NCBI RefSeq assembly: GCF_000968195.1
Contig: NZ_FO704550.1
Location: 2,852,001-2,916,000, forward strand
DNA: 64,000 bases
Origin: Xenorhabdus doucetiae
GTDB taxonomy: Bacteria; Pseudomonadota; Gammaproteobacteria; Enterobacterales; Enterobacteriaceae
Direction of reading: 5' to 3'
The notes below the pieces were generated by a model. The model had not been told where the DNA came from. It was given only the letters and a program-made list of their open reading frames with translations, and ran no database searches. Shown here piece by piece: positions 1-10,744 of the stretch (position 1 is the stretch's first letter; the number at the start of each line of letters is the position of its first letter). The position numbers were made by a program, and so were the translations under genes.

Positions 1-191
1 CGCAGCATCGGGTGTCTTTGCACCAATTTATTCAGGGCGGCTTCTAAACACTGAGCGGTTAAGCCTTTAATGCGGGCACAAAAGGCACTATTATTCTGAC
101 CGCGTTTATCTGGGGCAATTTGATATTGAAACCAGCGGCTGCGTTGAGCTTCGGATAAAGGGAATGATTTCAATTCTTCCGGGTAATTCAT
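1..191 (-). CDS. NRPS, N-terminal start of a condensation domain (partial, runs off left edge)
   Basis: Only the first 63 codons lie in the window. The ATG at 191 follows a GGGAG ribosome-binding site. The peptide begins MNYPEELKSFPLSEAQRSRW and continues to a KLVQRHPML segment. This matches the N-terminal C1 region of NRPS condensation domains, where a 'PLSxAQ' start is followed by an 'HPxLR' helix. The gene is therefore a megasynthetase that starts with a C domain, so it either elongates a chain or adds an acyl starter. The ABC exporter immediately upstream on the same strand is of the kind found with cyclic lipopeptide and siderophore loci. Modules and product cannot be seen. Confidence 0.8.
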   Translation of the reverse strand, partial: MNYPEELKSFPLSEAQRSRWFQYQIAPDKRGQNNSAFCARIKGLTAQCLEAALNKLVQRHPML

Positions 192-365
192 TCTATAGCT
201 CCCTTTTTATGGGTATATTAAAAAATAAAAGCATGAGAACGGATAAAACAAAAAATCACACTTGAGTTTAAACAGATAAAAATAACCCGATGAAATAGAA
301 CATAAATCTATTTCTATTTTATGCTCATGCTGTTACTCAATATTTTTCGGGCGTATAAAGTGAAA

Positions 366-391
366 TAAGAGCCTATTTTATTAGGCTCTTT
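366..391 (-). terminator. Hairpin between the ABC exporter and the NRPS start
   Basis: A perfect 9-bp inverted repeat (AAGAGCCTA / TAGGCTCTT) with a 6-nt loop lies just after the exporter stop codon in the leftward direction. It is followed on the minus strand by a T-rich but interrupted stretch. It may terminate or attenuate exporter transcription before the NRPS gene. Confidence 0.5.
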
Positions 392-421
392 GCTATGAGC
401 ATTATTTCATTTTATTGATGT

Positions 422-2035
422 CTAACTGACCTCTTTAATATGACCATCCTCTAATTTGATAATGCGGTCGGCAATATTAAAGTAAGCATCATCATGACTG
501 ATGACCAGAACGGTTTTACCACTGGCTTTTAATTCTGGCAGCAGTTCAGTATAAAATAAGCGTTTAAACACGGGATCTTGATCGGCTGCCCACTCATCAA
601 ACAGATAAATCGGGCGGTCTTCCAAATAAGCTGAAACTAAAGCCAGTCGTTTCCGTTGACCCGCGGAAAGATGGGTGGTGGAAAAGCCGCCATCCACAAT
701 TTTAACTTTATGCGCCATGTTTAATGCTGCAATATAATGCGTTGCTTTTTCAGTGACATCCGCATCGCTATTGAGCAGTTGCTCAAACAGATGGTAATCA
801 GAAAAAACGGCTGCAAAATGTTGACGATAATGCTCATTATTAGCCGGCGTGACTTGCACTCCATTGAGTAAAATAGTACCGGCTTCTTGCTCAAACAGGC
901 CAACAAGTAACATGGCGAGCGTGGTTTTCCCACTGCCGTTTCCCCCGACAATAAAAACAATTTCACCTTGCGATATTTTCAAACTTAATGGACCGAGTGC
1001 GAACTGGCGATCTTCTTTATCGGTCGTGTAATGGTGGATCACCTCTTTTAGCTCAAGTGTTATTGCTTGTGGCTTGTTGAATGGATTAGGGCCTTCGACC
1101 TGTACGGACAGGGTTTCTTCCAGTTCACTGTCAAGGCGGCGCATTTTATTGAGTGAAACTTCCGCTTCCCTCAGTTCAGGAATGGCGCCGATAACTTCAC
1201 TGATGGGACCGGATAAAAAGAGCACCAGCAGCGATACCGTCACCAGCGTTGATGGCTCTTGGGGAAGCCAAATCGGGACAACAAAAACGATCACACCAAT
1301 GATGACATAAAATGTGACAGAACTGGCATTAATAACCCAGGCATAGCTGGAGTTTGCCTTGACGCAGACTTCTTGAAATACTTTGGCTGCCGGGGCAATC
1401 ACTTTATTAATAAAAAGATGGCCTTTTTGTTTATTGAGTTGCAGCTCTTTACTACCATCAATCAGGCTTTGGAAATTAAGGTATATTTTATCGATTTGAT
1501 CACGCATCTGTGTCATTAATTGTAATGGATATTTTTCCCACAGATAAAACACATACATACCGATAAGGCAGAACACAGCCAGAATGAGAAACAGTTGCCA
1601 GGACATCCAGGCTAAATAACCAAAACAGGCGATGATGAGGGTGATATTACCAAAAACTGACGGTGCCAGCATAAAGGAGTGTACGAAAACATCGACGTCT
1701 TTAGTCAAAACCGCCAATAAGCCATGCCGCCCAAGTTTATGGAGTTTTTTAAGTGGTGCCCGTAAAATTTTATTACTTAAACTTAGGCGTAATGAAAAAA
1801 CAGTGGATTGGGCTAAATGAGATAATGTAATTTCCGATAGGGTTTTAGTAATAAAAAAAATAAAACAGATACCAAAAAAACTCCAAAGAAATGTATTGAG
1901 GTTAATCTTTTCTGTCACGCCTTGACTGATCATCCCGACTATCGAAGCACCGGCAAACCCACTAATTAATGCGCTTATTGTCGATACCAGCAGTAATACC
2001 CAAGATTGACGATATAAATAAGCTATTAGAGTCAT
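422..2035 (-). CDS. Cyclic peptide-type ABC exporter (fused TM and ATPase), SyrD/PvdE-like
   Basis: A 537-residue half-transporter with six hydrophobic segments in the first ~290 residues and an ATPase domain in the rest. The Walker A motif is VGGNGSGKTT. The signature is LSAGQRKRL, a variant of LSGGQ. The Walker B region reads RPIYLFDEWAADQDP, followed by the ISHDD switch. The 'DEWAADQDP' form is typical of the cyclic-peptide/siderophore exporter family (SyrD, PvdE) and not of MsbA. I chose ATG 2035 over the TTG at 2044. It sits directly upstream of an NRPS start on the same strand, so it probably exports that peptide or its precursor across the inner membrane. The substrate is unknown. Confidence 0.85.
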   Translation of the reverse strand: MTLIAYLYRQSWVLLLVSTISALISGFAGASIVGMISQGVTEKINLNTFLWSFFGICFIFFITKTLSEITLSHLAQSTVFSLRLSLSNKILRAPLKKLHKLGRHGLLAVLTKDVDVFVHSFMLAPSVFGNITLIIACFGYLAWMSWQLFLILAVFCLIGMYVFYLWEKYPLQLMTQMRDQIDKIYLNFQSLIDGSKELQLNKQKGHLFINKVIAPAAKVFQEVCVKANSSYAWVINASSVTFYVIIGVIVFVVPIWLPQEPSTLVTVSLLVLFLSGPISEVIGAIPELREAEVSLNKMRRLDSELEETLSVQVEGPNPFNKPQAITLELKEVIHHYTTDKEDRQFALGPLSLKISQGEIVFIVGGNGSGKTTLAMLLVGLFEQEAGTILLNGVQVTPANNEHYRQHFAAVFSDYHLFEQLLNSDADVTEKATHYIAALNMAHKVKIVDGGFSTTHLSAGQRKRLALVSAYLEDRPIYLFDEWAADQDPVFKRLFYTELLPELKASGKTVLVISHDDAYFNIADRIIKLEDGHIKEVS

Positions 2036-2441
2036 AAAGAACAAGCCATTGTCGAAGGTTATAATTAATATGAAAATTCATATATCTGTTTACTCAATCC
2101 ATTATGGTTGTTTTTTTCTTATCAAACTGCAAGCGTGATTTATAATATGACGATATTAATAAATATAACTGTGATGAAAACTATTCCCTGAGGTAAATGA
2201 TAAATTAACTTGATTATAAAGAGAAACTATATAAATGATATAATTTAATCAGTTATATAGTTTATTGAATTTTCTTTGCATACCTCTACCTAATAGATAA
2301 CAAATTGTTACTTTGTTGATTATTTATATTGTAAATTGAAATTTGGTGTCTATATAATAGCTGGCCTTGATGTGATTTCACTGATGATAATTAATGTTAG
2401 TTAATTATTTAACCTAATACTATTTTTATTTTAGCGGTGCC
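2036..2441. other. AT-rich intergenic region, no gene seen
   Basis: No convincing coding frame. It presumably holds the leftward promoter of the ABC exporter. A short dyad (ATATGAA, 2-nt gap, TTCATAT) lies near 2070-2085 and could be an operator. I can assign nothing further. Confidence 0.4.
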
Positions 2442-2600
2442 ATGAGATTACATGGTCATTGGAATCAACAAGTTAAATCTTTTTCTGACGAGGAGAAAAT
2501 AAGAAATTCAGCAATATTTCTACCGTATTATCAGGGGGACTTTAAATATTGTTTTGATGAATCCTTGACAGTCACCGTACCCACTCAGAAACAAAGGTAA
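2442..2600 (+). CDS. Possible small ORF (52 aa), unrecognised
   Basis: An ATG-started frame in an otherwise gene-poor region encodes a 52-residue peptide. It begins MRLHGHWNQQVKSFSDEEK and contains an aromatic-rich centre (FLPYYQGDFKYCF). Residue use looks protein-like, with charged, aromatic and small residues mixed. There is no strong ribosome-binding site, and I recognise no family. It could be a remnant of a longer gene or chance. Confidence 0.2.
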   Translation: MRLHGHWNQQVKSFSDEEKIRNSAIFLPYYQGDFKYCFDESLTVTVPTQKQR

Positions 2601-2659
2601 AAATTGTTAATTGCAAATATAAATTTCAGATTATGGGCAAATCAGAGAGTCACGATTTA

Positions 2660-2673
2660 TGAATAATTATTGA
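2660..2673. promoter_or_regulatory. ARG-box-like ArgR site upstream of astC
   Basis: The sequence TGAATAATTATTGA matches the ArgR half-site arrangement TGAAT-WWWW-ATTCA with one mismatch in the 14 core positions. It lies about 345 bp upstream of the arginine-catabolic operon. In E. coli, ArgR activates ast. The match is direct; its function here is inferred. Confidence 0.5.
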
Positions 2674-2820
2674 ACGAAATTACGTCATTTCCATTATCTT
2701 CGTTTCAATACCTCTTTTTATTTATTTTTTTATGCATAAATGCTGCATAAATAGAAAGTCAGTGCATTGTTATAAATTGTGAAAGACCTCATAAAGTAAA
2801 TTAATTGTGATTTAATTGTA

Positions 2821-2849
2821 TTGACTTTGTTAAAACCCAAAGAGATTAT
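2821..2849 (+). promoter_or_regulatory. Possible sigma-70 promoter for the ast operon
   Basis: TTGACT is followed after 17 bp by GATTAT, giving a good -35 and a fair -10 about 170 bp before astC. I looked for a sigma-54 promoter (GG-N10-GC type), as drives E. coli ast, and saw no convincing one. The start site is unverified. Confidence 0.35.
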
Positions 2850-3018
2850 GAGGTCAATTACTGATCAAAAAGGTTCAAAAAACGCCTGCGATAATGTCAT
2901 TGGAAATTTATCGAAATAATGAATTAATAAATGAAATACAGCCATCCATGAAAAATTAAATTTAATGGTATATAAAATTAAATTTAATTTTATAGCCTAA
3001 TAAATTGAGGAAAAACAA

Positions 3019-4230
3019 ATGCCGAATGCAATTCACAGAAATTGGTTTGACCAGTATATGGTTCCCTGTTTTTCACCTGCGAATTTTATCCCGGTGGTTG
3101 CCAAAGGTTCACGGGTCTGGGATCAAAATAGTAAGGAATACATTGATTTTGCAGGAGGGATTGCCGTTAACTCACTGGGTCATGCCAATGATCAATTAAA
3201 GAATGTATTAAATTTTCAAATGGAAAACTTATGGCATATTGGTAATGGTTATACAAATGAACCCGTCTTAAAACTGGCGAAATACTTGGTTGAAAATACA
3301 TTTGCAGATAAGGTTTTTTTCTGTAATTCCGGGGCGGAAGCGAATGAAGCGGCATTAAAAATTGCCCGGAAATATGCTCTGGATAAATATGGTCATCATA
3401 AGAACGAAATTATTTCATTTGAGAATTCCTTTCACGGCAGAACATTATTTACGGTGACTGTCGGCGGGCAACCCAAATATTCCCAAGATTTTGCGCCATT
3501 GCCACAGCAAATTAGCCACCTGCCATTCAACGATATCGACGCGATTAAAGCCCATATTTCAGAAAAAACCTGCGCCGTGATTGTTGAGCCGATCATTGGA
3601 GAAGGTGGCGTGATCCCGGCCAAACCGGCATTTTTGCAAGCATTGCGCGAGTTGTGTGATCAACATCAAGCGTTGCTGATTTTTGACGAAATCCAAACCG
3701 GCGTCGGACGGACGGGGTATTTATATGCCTATGAGGAAACCGGCATAGAGCCGGATATCTTGACCAGTGCCAAGGGGTTAGGGGGTGGGTTCCCGATTGG
3801 TGCCATGTTGGTTAGGCAGCATATCGCAGAGGTATTCCAGCCGGGAACACACGGTACAACCTTTGGCGGAAACCCACTGGCGGCAGCCGTTGCCAACACC
3901 GTCGTCGAACTGGTGAACCAGCCGGCGTTCCTTGCCGGGGTGCAGGAACGCCATCATGAATTTATGCAACGGATGTCCGATCTCAATCAACGTTATCCGG
4001 TATTTAGTGAATTACGGGGCAAAGGGTTATTGCTGGGTGCTGAGCTGGTTGAAAAATATCAGGGCAAGGCGAAAACCCTGACCAATATCGCTGCGGAAGA
4101 GGGATTAATTGCCCTGATAGCCGGCCCCAATGTGTTGCGTTTTGCGCCTGCGTTAAATATCGAACCGCAGGATATCAACGACGGTTTCATCCGCCTTGAA
4201 AACGCCCTTAAGCGATTTGTTCAGGAATAG
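3019..4230 (+). CDS. astC: Succinylornithine/acetylornithine aminotransferase AstC
   Basis: A 403-residue class III PLP aminotransferase, the usual AstC/ArgD length. It transfers the amino group of N2-succinylornithine to 2-oxoglutarate, the third step of the arginine succinyltransferase pathway. The cofactor-binding stretch reads [15 protein letters not shown]. The metal-independent PLP aspartate lies in [12 protein letters not shown], and the Schiff-base lysine is in [26 protein letters not shown] ribosome-binding region precedes the ATG. ArgD is a close paralogue with overlapping activity. The call to AstC rests on its place as first gene of an intact ast operon, 20 bp upstream of astA. 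Confidence 0.93.
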   Translation: MPNAIHRNWFDQYMVPCFSPANFIPVVAKGSRVWDQNSKEYIDFAGGIAVNSLGHANDQLKNVLNFQMENLWHIGNGYTNEPVLKLAKYLVENTFADKVFFCNSGAEANEAALKIARKYALDKYGHHKNEIISFENSFHGRTLFTVTVGGQPKYSQDFAPLPQQISHLPFNDIDAIKAHISEKTCAVIVEPIIGEGGVIPAKPAFLQALRELCDQHQALLIFDEIQTGVGRTGYLYAYEETGIEPDILTSAKGLGGGFPIGAMLVRQHIAEVFQPGTHGTTFGGNPLAAAVANTVVELVNQPAFLAGVQERHHEFMQRMSDLNQRYPVFSELRGKGLLLGAELVEKYQGKAKTLTNIAAEEGLIALIAGPNVLRFAPALNIEPQDINDGFIRLENALKRFVQE

Positions 4231-4250
4231 AGCCGAATTGGGGTGAGATC

Positions 4251-5282
4251 ATGATGCTATTTAGATCCGTTCAACATGAAGATTTAGAGGATATCCTCAA
4301 TCTTTCGTCCCGTGCTGGCGTTGGCCTGACGACATTACCCAGTAATCAGGAATATCTGACGGCACGGATTTCACGCAGCATTGATTCTTTCAACAATGCA
4401 AGGGGACGAGCACAACAAGGGTTTTTATTTACCTTGGAAGACACGGAACAGCATCGTGTTGTTGGCGTCAGTGCGCTGGAAGTTGCGGTGGGGCTGGAGG
4501 AGCCTTTCTACAATTTCCGCGTACATAAATCAGTACGGGCTTCCCGCGAATTGGGGGTTTACAACACCTTTGAAACGCTGGTGGTCGGGCAGGATTATAC
4601 CGGATGCAGTGAATTGTGTACGTTGTTCCTTGCCCCTGATTATCAGGGGGGAGGCAATGGGGTGTTTCTTTCCCGAAGCCGATTTCTGTTTATTTCCGCA
4701 TTCAGGCACCTGTTCCCGCAATCTATTTTTGCGGAAATGCGTGGAGTGGTGGATCAACAGGGTGAATCGCCATTTTGGAATGCCCTTGGCAAACATTTCT
4801 TCACGGTTCCCTTTGCACAAGCTGACTATTTGACTGGCATTGGCTGCAAAACGTTTATTGCCGAGTTGATGCCGTTTCATCCGATTTATGTTCCTTTGTT
4901 GCCAGAAGAGGCTCGTCAGGTCATTGGTCAGGTGCACGAAAATACCTTGCCCGCCCGTGCCATCTTGGAAAAAGAGGGATTTGCCTATCACGGTGCGGTC
5001 GATATTTTTGATGCGGGCGCCATCCTGGATGCTGAGATTGACAATGTACGCACAATCAAAGCCAGCCGGATTGTGCATGTTAAAAGAAGCGATTCGGTTT
5101 CCCGATCATCGGCGGGCACACAGTACATTGTTTCTAATCTGAATTTTCAGGCATTTAGAGCGCTCCTGTTGAATATTTTTGCACCTCTGGATAGCGATGA
5201 ATTGCCGCTTACCTCCGCCGAAATGGAGGTACTCCAGGTGGATGATGGCGATCCGGTACGCTTCGTTTCTCTTTTCTCTTAG
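4251..5282 (+). CDS. astA: Arginine N-succinyltransferase AstA
   Basis: A 343-residue protein matching AstA along its whole length, with the characteristic start MLFRSVQHEDLEDIL. It succinylates the alpha-amino group of L-arginine using succinyl-CoA, committing arginine to ammonia-yielding catabolism in the cytoplasm. The fold is GNAT-like; an AstA-typical segment reads CTLFLAPDYQGGGNGVFLS. Two adjacent ATG codons (4251 and 4254) could both serve; the GGGGTGAG upstream suits either. It lies between astC and astD on the same strand. Confidence 0.95.
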   Translation: MMLFRSVQHEDLEDILNLSSRAGVGLTTLPSNQEYLTARISRSIDSFNNARGRAQQGFLFTLEDTEQHRVVGVSALEVAVGLEEPFYNFRVHKSVRASRELGVYNTFETLVVGQDYTGCSELCTLFLAPDYQGGGNGVFLSRSRFLFISAFRHLFPQSIFAEMRGVVDQQGESPFWNALGKHFFTVPFAQADYLTGIGCKTFIAELMPFHPIYVPLLPEEARQVIGQVHENTLPARAILEKEGFAYHGAVDIFDAGAILDAEIDNVRTIKASRIVHVKRSDSVSRSSAGTQYIVSNLNFQAFRALLLNIFAPLDSDELPLTSAEMEVLQVDDGDPVRFVSLFS

Positions 5283-5312
5283 GTGTATTCACAATTAATA
5301 CTTTGTCATTAA

Positions 5313-6836
<1,524 letters not shown>

Positions 6837-6838
6837 TT

Positions 6839-8182
6839 ATGTCAGGTATTGAAGCCAATTTTGATGGTCTGGTGGGCATGACCCACCATTATGCCGGCCT
6901 GTCAACGGGGAATAAGGCGTCCATCAATCATCGGGGGCAAGGGTCCAATCCCCGTAAAGCCGCACTTCAGGGATTGATGAAAATGAAAGCGTTGTCTGAT
7001 ATGGGGCTGGTACAGGGGGTTTTGCCCCCGCAACAACGTCCTAACCTGCCGGTATTGCGGCAACTGGGGTTTACCGGCAGTGACGAACAGGTATTAAATA
7101 AAGCCGCCCGCTATTCCCCATTATTGCTGTCCAACCTCAGTTCCGCCTCTTCCATGTGGACGGCAAATGCGGCGACGGTTTCACCTTCCGCAGACAGTGC
7201 GGATCAGCGGGTGCATTTCACGGTGGCAAATTTAAATAATAAGTTGCACCGTTCGCTGGAAAGCTCCACGACTTCACGGGCCATGAAAGCCACTTTTCCG
7301 GATCAAAACTGTTTTGTGCATCATGATCCGCTGCCACAACATGCCGATTGGGGAGATGAAGGGGCGGCGAACCATAATCGTTTTTGCGGCGAATATGATG
7401 ACGCGGGCGTCCAGTTATTTGTCTATGGGCGCAAGGCGTTGCAGGAAGGGGTAGCACCTGCGCGCTACCCGGCACGGCAGACACTGGAGGCCAGTCAGGC
7501 TATTGCCCGCCTGCATCAGCTTGAAGACGACAGAACCATCTTCGCCCAACAAAGCTCGGTTGCTATTGACAGCGGGGTGTTTCATAACGATGTCATCGCC
7601 GTCAGCAACCGCAATGTGCTTTTCTATCATCAGCAGGCGTTTTTACATCCGCAGTCCGTATTGACTGAGTTGAGGGAAAAGATGGCCCGGCTTGGGCACG
7701 CCTTGATTGCTATTGAAGTGCCGACAGAACAGGTCAGCCTTCAGGATACCGTCAGTTCTTACTTATTTAACAGCCAGTTGTTGAGCCAGCCGGATGGCAA
7801 CATGATGCTGATTTTACCGGAAGAGTGCCGGCAGAATCACAATGTCTCGGCATATCTGCAAGCATTGATTGCGCAAGGAAATTCTCCCATCACACAGCTC
7901 CACTTTTTTGACTTGCGGGAAAGTATGCGTAATGGCGGTGGGCCGGCGTGTTTGCGGCTCAGGGTGGTTTTGAACGAACACGAATTGGCCGCGGTCAATC
8001 CGGCTACCTTGATGACACCAGAACTGTATCAACGTCTGACGACATGGGTTGAACGCCATTATCGCGATGCTCTGTATGTCGCTGATCTCGCTGATCCCCA
8101 GCTATTGAGAGACGTTTACGCTGCCCTTGATGAACTGACGCAGATCCTCAAATTGGGTTCGATTTATGAGTTCCAGCGTTAA
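6839..8182 (+). CDS. astB: N-succinylarginine dihydrolase AstB
   Basis: A 447-residue enzyme of the amidinotransferase (guanidine-modifying) fold. It hydrolyses N2-succinylarginine to succinylornithine, two ammonia and CO2, the second step of the pathway. The N-terminus carries the family segment [19 protein letters not shown]. Catalytic residues expected in AstB fall in the [21 protein letters not shown] and [17 protein letters not shown] regions and near the C-terminal [14 protein letters not shown] strong GGAGGTGAGAGG ribosome-binding site overlaps the end of astD, implying coupled translation. Confidence 0.95.
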   Translation: MSGIEANFDGLVGMTHHYAGLSTGNKASINHRGQGSNPRKAALQGLMKMKALSDMGLVQGVLPPQQRPNLPVLRQLGFTGSDEQVLNKAARYSPLLLSNLSSASSMWTANAATVSPSADSADQRVHFTVANLNNKLHRSLESSTTSRAMKATFPDQNCFVHHDPLPQHADWGDEGAANHNRFCGEYDDAGVQLFVYGRKALQEGVAPARYPARQTLEASQAIARLHQLEDDRTIFAQQSSVAIDSGVFHNDVIAVSNRNVLFYHQQAFLHPQSVLTELREKMARLGHALIAIEVPTEQVSLQDTVSSYLFNSQLLSQPDGNMMLILPEECRQNHNVSAYLQALIAQGNSPITQLHFFDLRESMRNGGGPACLRLRVVLNEHELAAVNPATLMTPELYQRLTTWVERHYRDALYVADLADPQLLRDVYAALDELTQILKLGSIYEFQR

Positions 8183-8194
8183 TCGGGAGATGAA

Positions 8195-9214
8195 ATGGAT
8201 TTACTGACGCTATTACTTAACAACACCATATTGCCGGAAAACAAAATTGAAAATAATGTGTGTTTTCCGCCCACCATCACATCAACCTGGTTGGCAGAAG
8301 GGGTATTGCAACTGTTGCCGCAAACATCATCGCAACGATCACCGCAAGAGATCCCTCCTGATACGTTGATTATCTCAGCGGGCATTCATGGTAATGAAAC
8401 GGCGCCCGTGGAAATACTGATCCAGATAGTGTCACAACTGGCGCAGGGAAATCTGCCATTGCAGCACAACCTTCTGTTGGTATTTGGCAATTTACCCGCC
8501 ATGCGTGCAGGAAAGCGCTATCTTGAGCAAGATCTCAACCGCATGTTTGGCGGCCGTTACCGAAATTTTCCGTTGGGAAATGAATCAAACCGCGCGAGGG
8601 AACTGGAATCGGTTATCCGCCAATTTTTTAATCAACCCGCAGTGATGGCATCAACGAAACGCAGGCACCTTGACCTTCACACCGCCATCCGGGGTTCCTG
8701 CCATGAGCAGTTTGCGCTGTTGCCCTATCAGGCACGTGAATATGCCGCGGATTTTTTACAATGGCTGGAAGACAGTAATATTGATGCGCTGGTCTTTCAT
8801 AACACAGCCGGGGGGACGTTCAGTCACTTTACCAGCGAATATTTCAATGCGGACAGTTGCACGTTGGAAATCGGCAAGGCGCTGCCTTTCGGGCAAAACG
8901 ATCTGGCAAGGTTCAGCAATATGACCGCGGCCTTGCAGGATTTGATCGCCGGCCGGTTTTCCATCAAACGGGATAAACCGGCGCTTAAACGCTATCGTGT
9001 GGTGGATGCCATTATCAAACAACATGAGAGTTTTCAGCTCAATATCCCCGAAGACACAAAAAACTTTACTGAATTACCGCAAGGTTTTGTCATCGCCCGC
9101 CAGCAAAATCAATCCTGGAAAATCACCTCACCTGCCAACTTTATTCTGTTTCCTAATGCGCATGTGGCGATTGGGCTGCGGGCAGGACTGTTGTTGGAGA
9201 AATATTGTTGTTAG
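8195..9214 (+). CDS. astE: Succinylglutamate desuccinylase AstE
   Basis: A 339-residue zinc hydrolase of the AstE/aspartoacylase branch of the carboxypeptidase A-like fold. It cleaves succinylglutamate to succinate and glutamate, the last AST step. The zinc ligands are visible as H and E in SAGIHGNETAPVEI and the later H in LDLHTAIRGSCHEQF. The acid/base glutamate region is SCTLEIGKALPFG. GGGAGATGAA precedes the ATG, 12 bp after astB. It completes an uninterrupted astC-A-D-B-E operon. Confidence 0.93.
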   Translation: MDLLTLLLNNTILPENKIENNVCFPPTITSTWLAEGVLQLLPQTSSQRSPQEIPPDTLIISAGIHGNETAPVEILIQIVSQLAQGNLPLQHNLLLVFGNLPAMRAGKRYLEQDLNRMFGGRYRNFPLGNESNRARELESVIRQFFNQPAVMASTKRRHLDLHTAIRGSCHEQFALLPYQAREYAADFLQWLEDSNIDALVFHNTAGGTFSHFTSEYFNADSCTLEIGKALPFGQNDLARFSNMTAALQDLIAGRFSIKRDKPALKRYRVVDAIIKQHESFQLNIPEDTKNFTELPQGFVIARQQNQSWKITSPANFILFPNAHVAIGLRAGLLLEKYCC

Positions 9215-9280
9215 AAAAAGATTAAGGTTAGAGAAATTCACATAATCAATGTATAAAAACGCAAACCGTAGAGGTTATTG

Positions 9281-10702
9281 ATGACGAGATCATTAAAAAC
9301 ACCCGTAGAGGAACCATCCGTCGGTGCGCAGAAACTTCACCGTGGATTAGGTAAGCGCCATGTGCAGTTGATCGCTATTGGGGGTGCTATTGGCACGGGG
9401 CTGTTCATGGGAACAGGAAAGACGATTGCCGTATCAGGAACGTCAATTATCCTGACTTATCTTTTGATTGGCTTTTTCGCTTTTATGGTCATGAGGGCAA
9501 TGGGGGAACTGTTGCTCACCAAATTAGATTACAGAACGTTTGCTGATTTTGTCGCAGATTATCTTGGCGATAAGGCCAGTTATTTTCTGGGATGGACTTA
9601 TTGGATGAGTTGGATTGTCAGTTGCATCGCCGATGTTGTGGTGTGTGGTGGCTATATCCAGTATTGGTTCCCGGACAGTTGGCTTTGGTTAACGGCACTG
9701 TTTATCTTGGGATTGATGTGCTGGTGTAACTTTTTCTCAGTCCGGCTGTTTGGTGAGGCGGAATTCTGGTTTGCCATGATCAAAGTGGTGGCGATAGTTG
9801 CCCTGATTGTCGTGGGTGTCGGTATGGTGATTGTGGGATGGAACTCACCCAATGGCGTGACAGCCTCAGTCCGTCATTTGACGGAGCCTGACGTATTCCT
9901 GCCAAATGGTATTTTCGGCTTTTTTGCCGGTTTTCAAATCGCCATTTTCTCCTTTACCGGGATTGAGTTGGTTGGCACGGTAACGGCTGAAACCAAAGAG
10001 CCGGAAAAAATCTTACCCAAAGCGATCAACAGTATTCCCATCAGGATCATTATTTTTTACGTACTCTCCATGATGTGCATCATCGCGGTGACCTCATGGC
10101 CACAAATTTCACCGGAAATCAGCCCATTTGTGACGTTATTTGCACTGGCCGGGTTACCTGCCGCCGCTGCGGTGATCAACTTTGTGGCACTCACTTCGGC
10201 CATGTCTTCAGCAAACAGTGGGTTATATGCCTGTACCCGAATGCTTTATGGCCTGTCTACCGAAAAACTGGCCCATCATAAATTCGGGCAACTTTCCATA
10301 AGCAGCGCCGTTCCGGTATTCAGCCTGATATTCTCCATTCTCTGTATGGCAAGCGGGGTATTCCTGCTGTTTCTTATTCCTGATGTGATGAAATTATTTA
10401 CGATTGTGACAACCGTAGCGGCTATTATGGTGATTTACAGTTGGTGCATGATCCTGCTTGCTTATCTGGCTTACCGCAAGCAACGACCTGATCTGCATAA
10501 AAAATCCATCTATAAAATGCCGCTGGGCATTCCGATGACCTGGTGTACTTTGCTATTTTTTGCTTTTACGGTGGTGATCATGGTATTTGATTATGACACC
10601 CGTGTTGCGTTATATGGCACACCCTTGTGGTTTGTGATATTAGAAATCTTATGGCGAAGAAGAAAATATCAAGAACAACTACGGAGAGAAATAACAAATT
10701 AA
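9281..10702 (+). CDS. APC-family amino acid permease
   Basis: A 473-residue inner-membrane protein with about twelve hydrophobic segments. It has the N-terminal amino-acid permease signature RHVQLIAIGGAIGTGLFMGTG and the FSFTGIELVGTVTAETKEP segment of the AAT subfamily (CycA, AnsP, AroP, LysP relatives). It most resembles the D-Ala/D-Ser/Gly or GABA-like branch, but I cannot fix the substrate. I use ATG 9281, with GAGG 6 nt upstream, rather than the TTG before it. It lies 66 bp after astE on the same strand, so it may feed amino acids to, or be co-regulated with, arginine catabolism. Confidence 0.85.
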   Translation: MTRSLKTPVEEPSVGAQKLHRGLGKRHVQLIAIGGAIGTGLFMGTGKTIAVSGTSIILTYLLIGFFAFMVMRAMGELLLTKLDYRTFADFVADYLGDKASYFLGWTYWMSWIVSCIADVVVCGGYIQYWFPDSWLWLTALFILGLMCWCNFFSVRLFGEAEFWFAMIKVVAIVALIVVGVGMVIVGWNSPNGVTASVRHLTEPDVFLPNGIFGFFAGFQIAIFSFTGIELVGTVTAETKEPEKILPKAINSIPIRIIIFYVLSMMCIIAVTSWPQISPEISPFVTLFALAGLPAAAAVINFVALTSAMSSANSGLYACTRMLYGLSTEKLAHHKFGQLSISSAVPVFSLIFSILCMASGVFLLFLIPDVMKLFTIVTTVAAIMVIYSWCMILLAYLAYRKQRPDLHKKSIYKMPLGIPMTWCTLLFFAFTVVIMVFDYDTRVALYGTPLWFVILEILWRRRKYQEQLRREITN

Positions 10703-10744
10703 TTCATTTATTAAATCTGTATTTTATTGTTACTGGGGGAGAGC

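Noticed and set aside
2036..3018. Sigma-54 promoter for the ast operon
   Set aside because: No TGGCAC-N5-TTGC-like element was found by eye at a plausible place.
4530..5078. 182-residue frame on the minus strand inside astA
   Set aside because: It is the antisense shadow of a well-supported conserved gene and has no recognisable domain.
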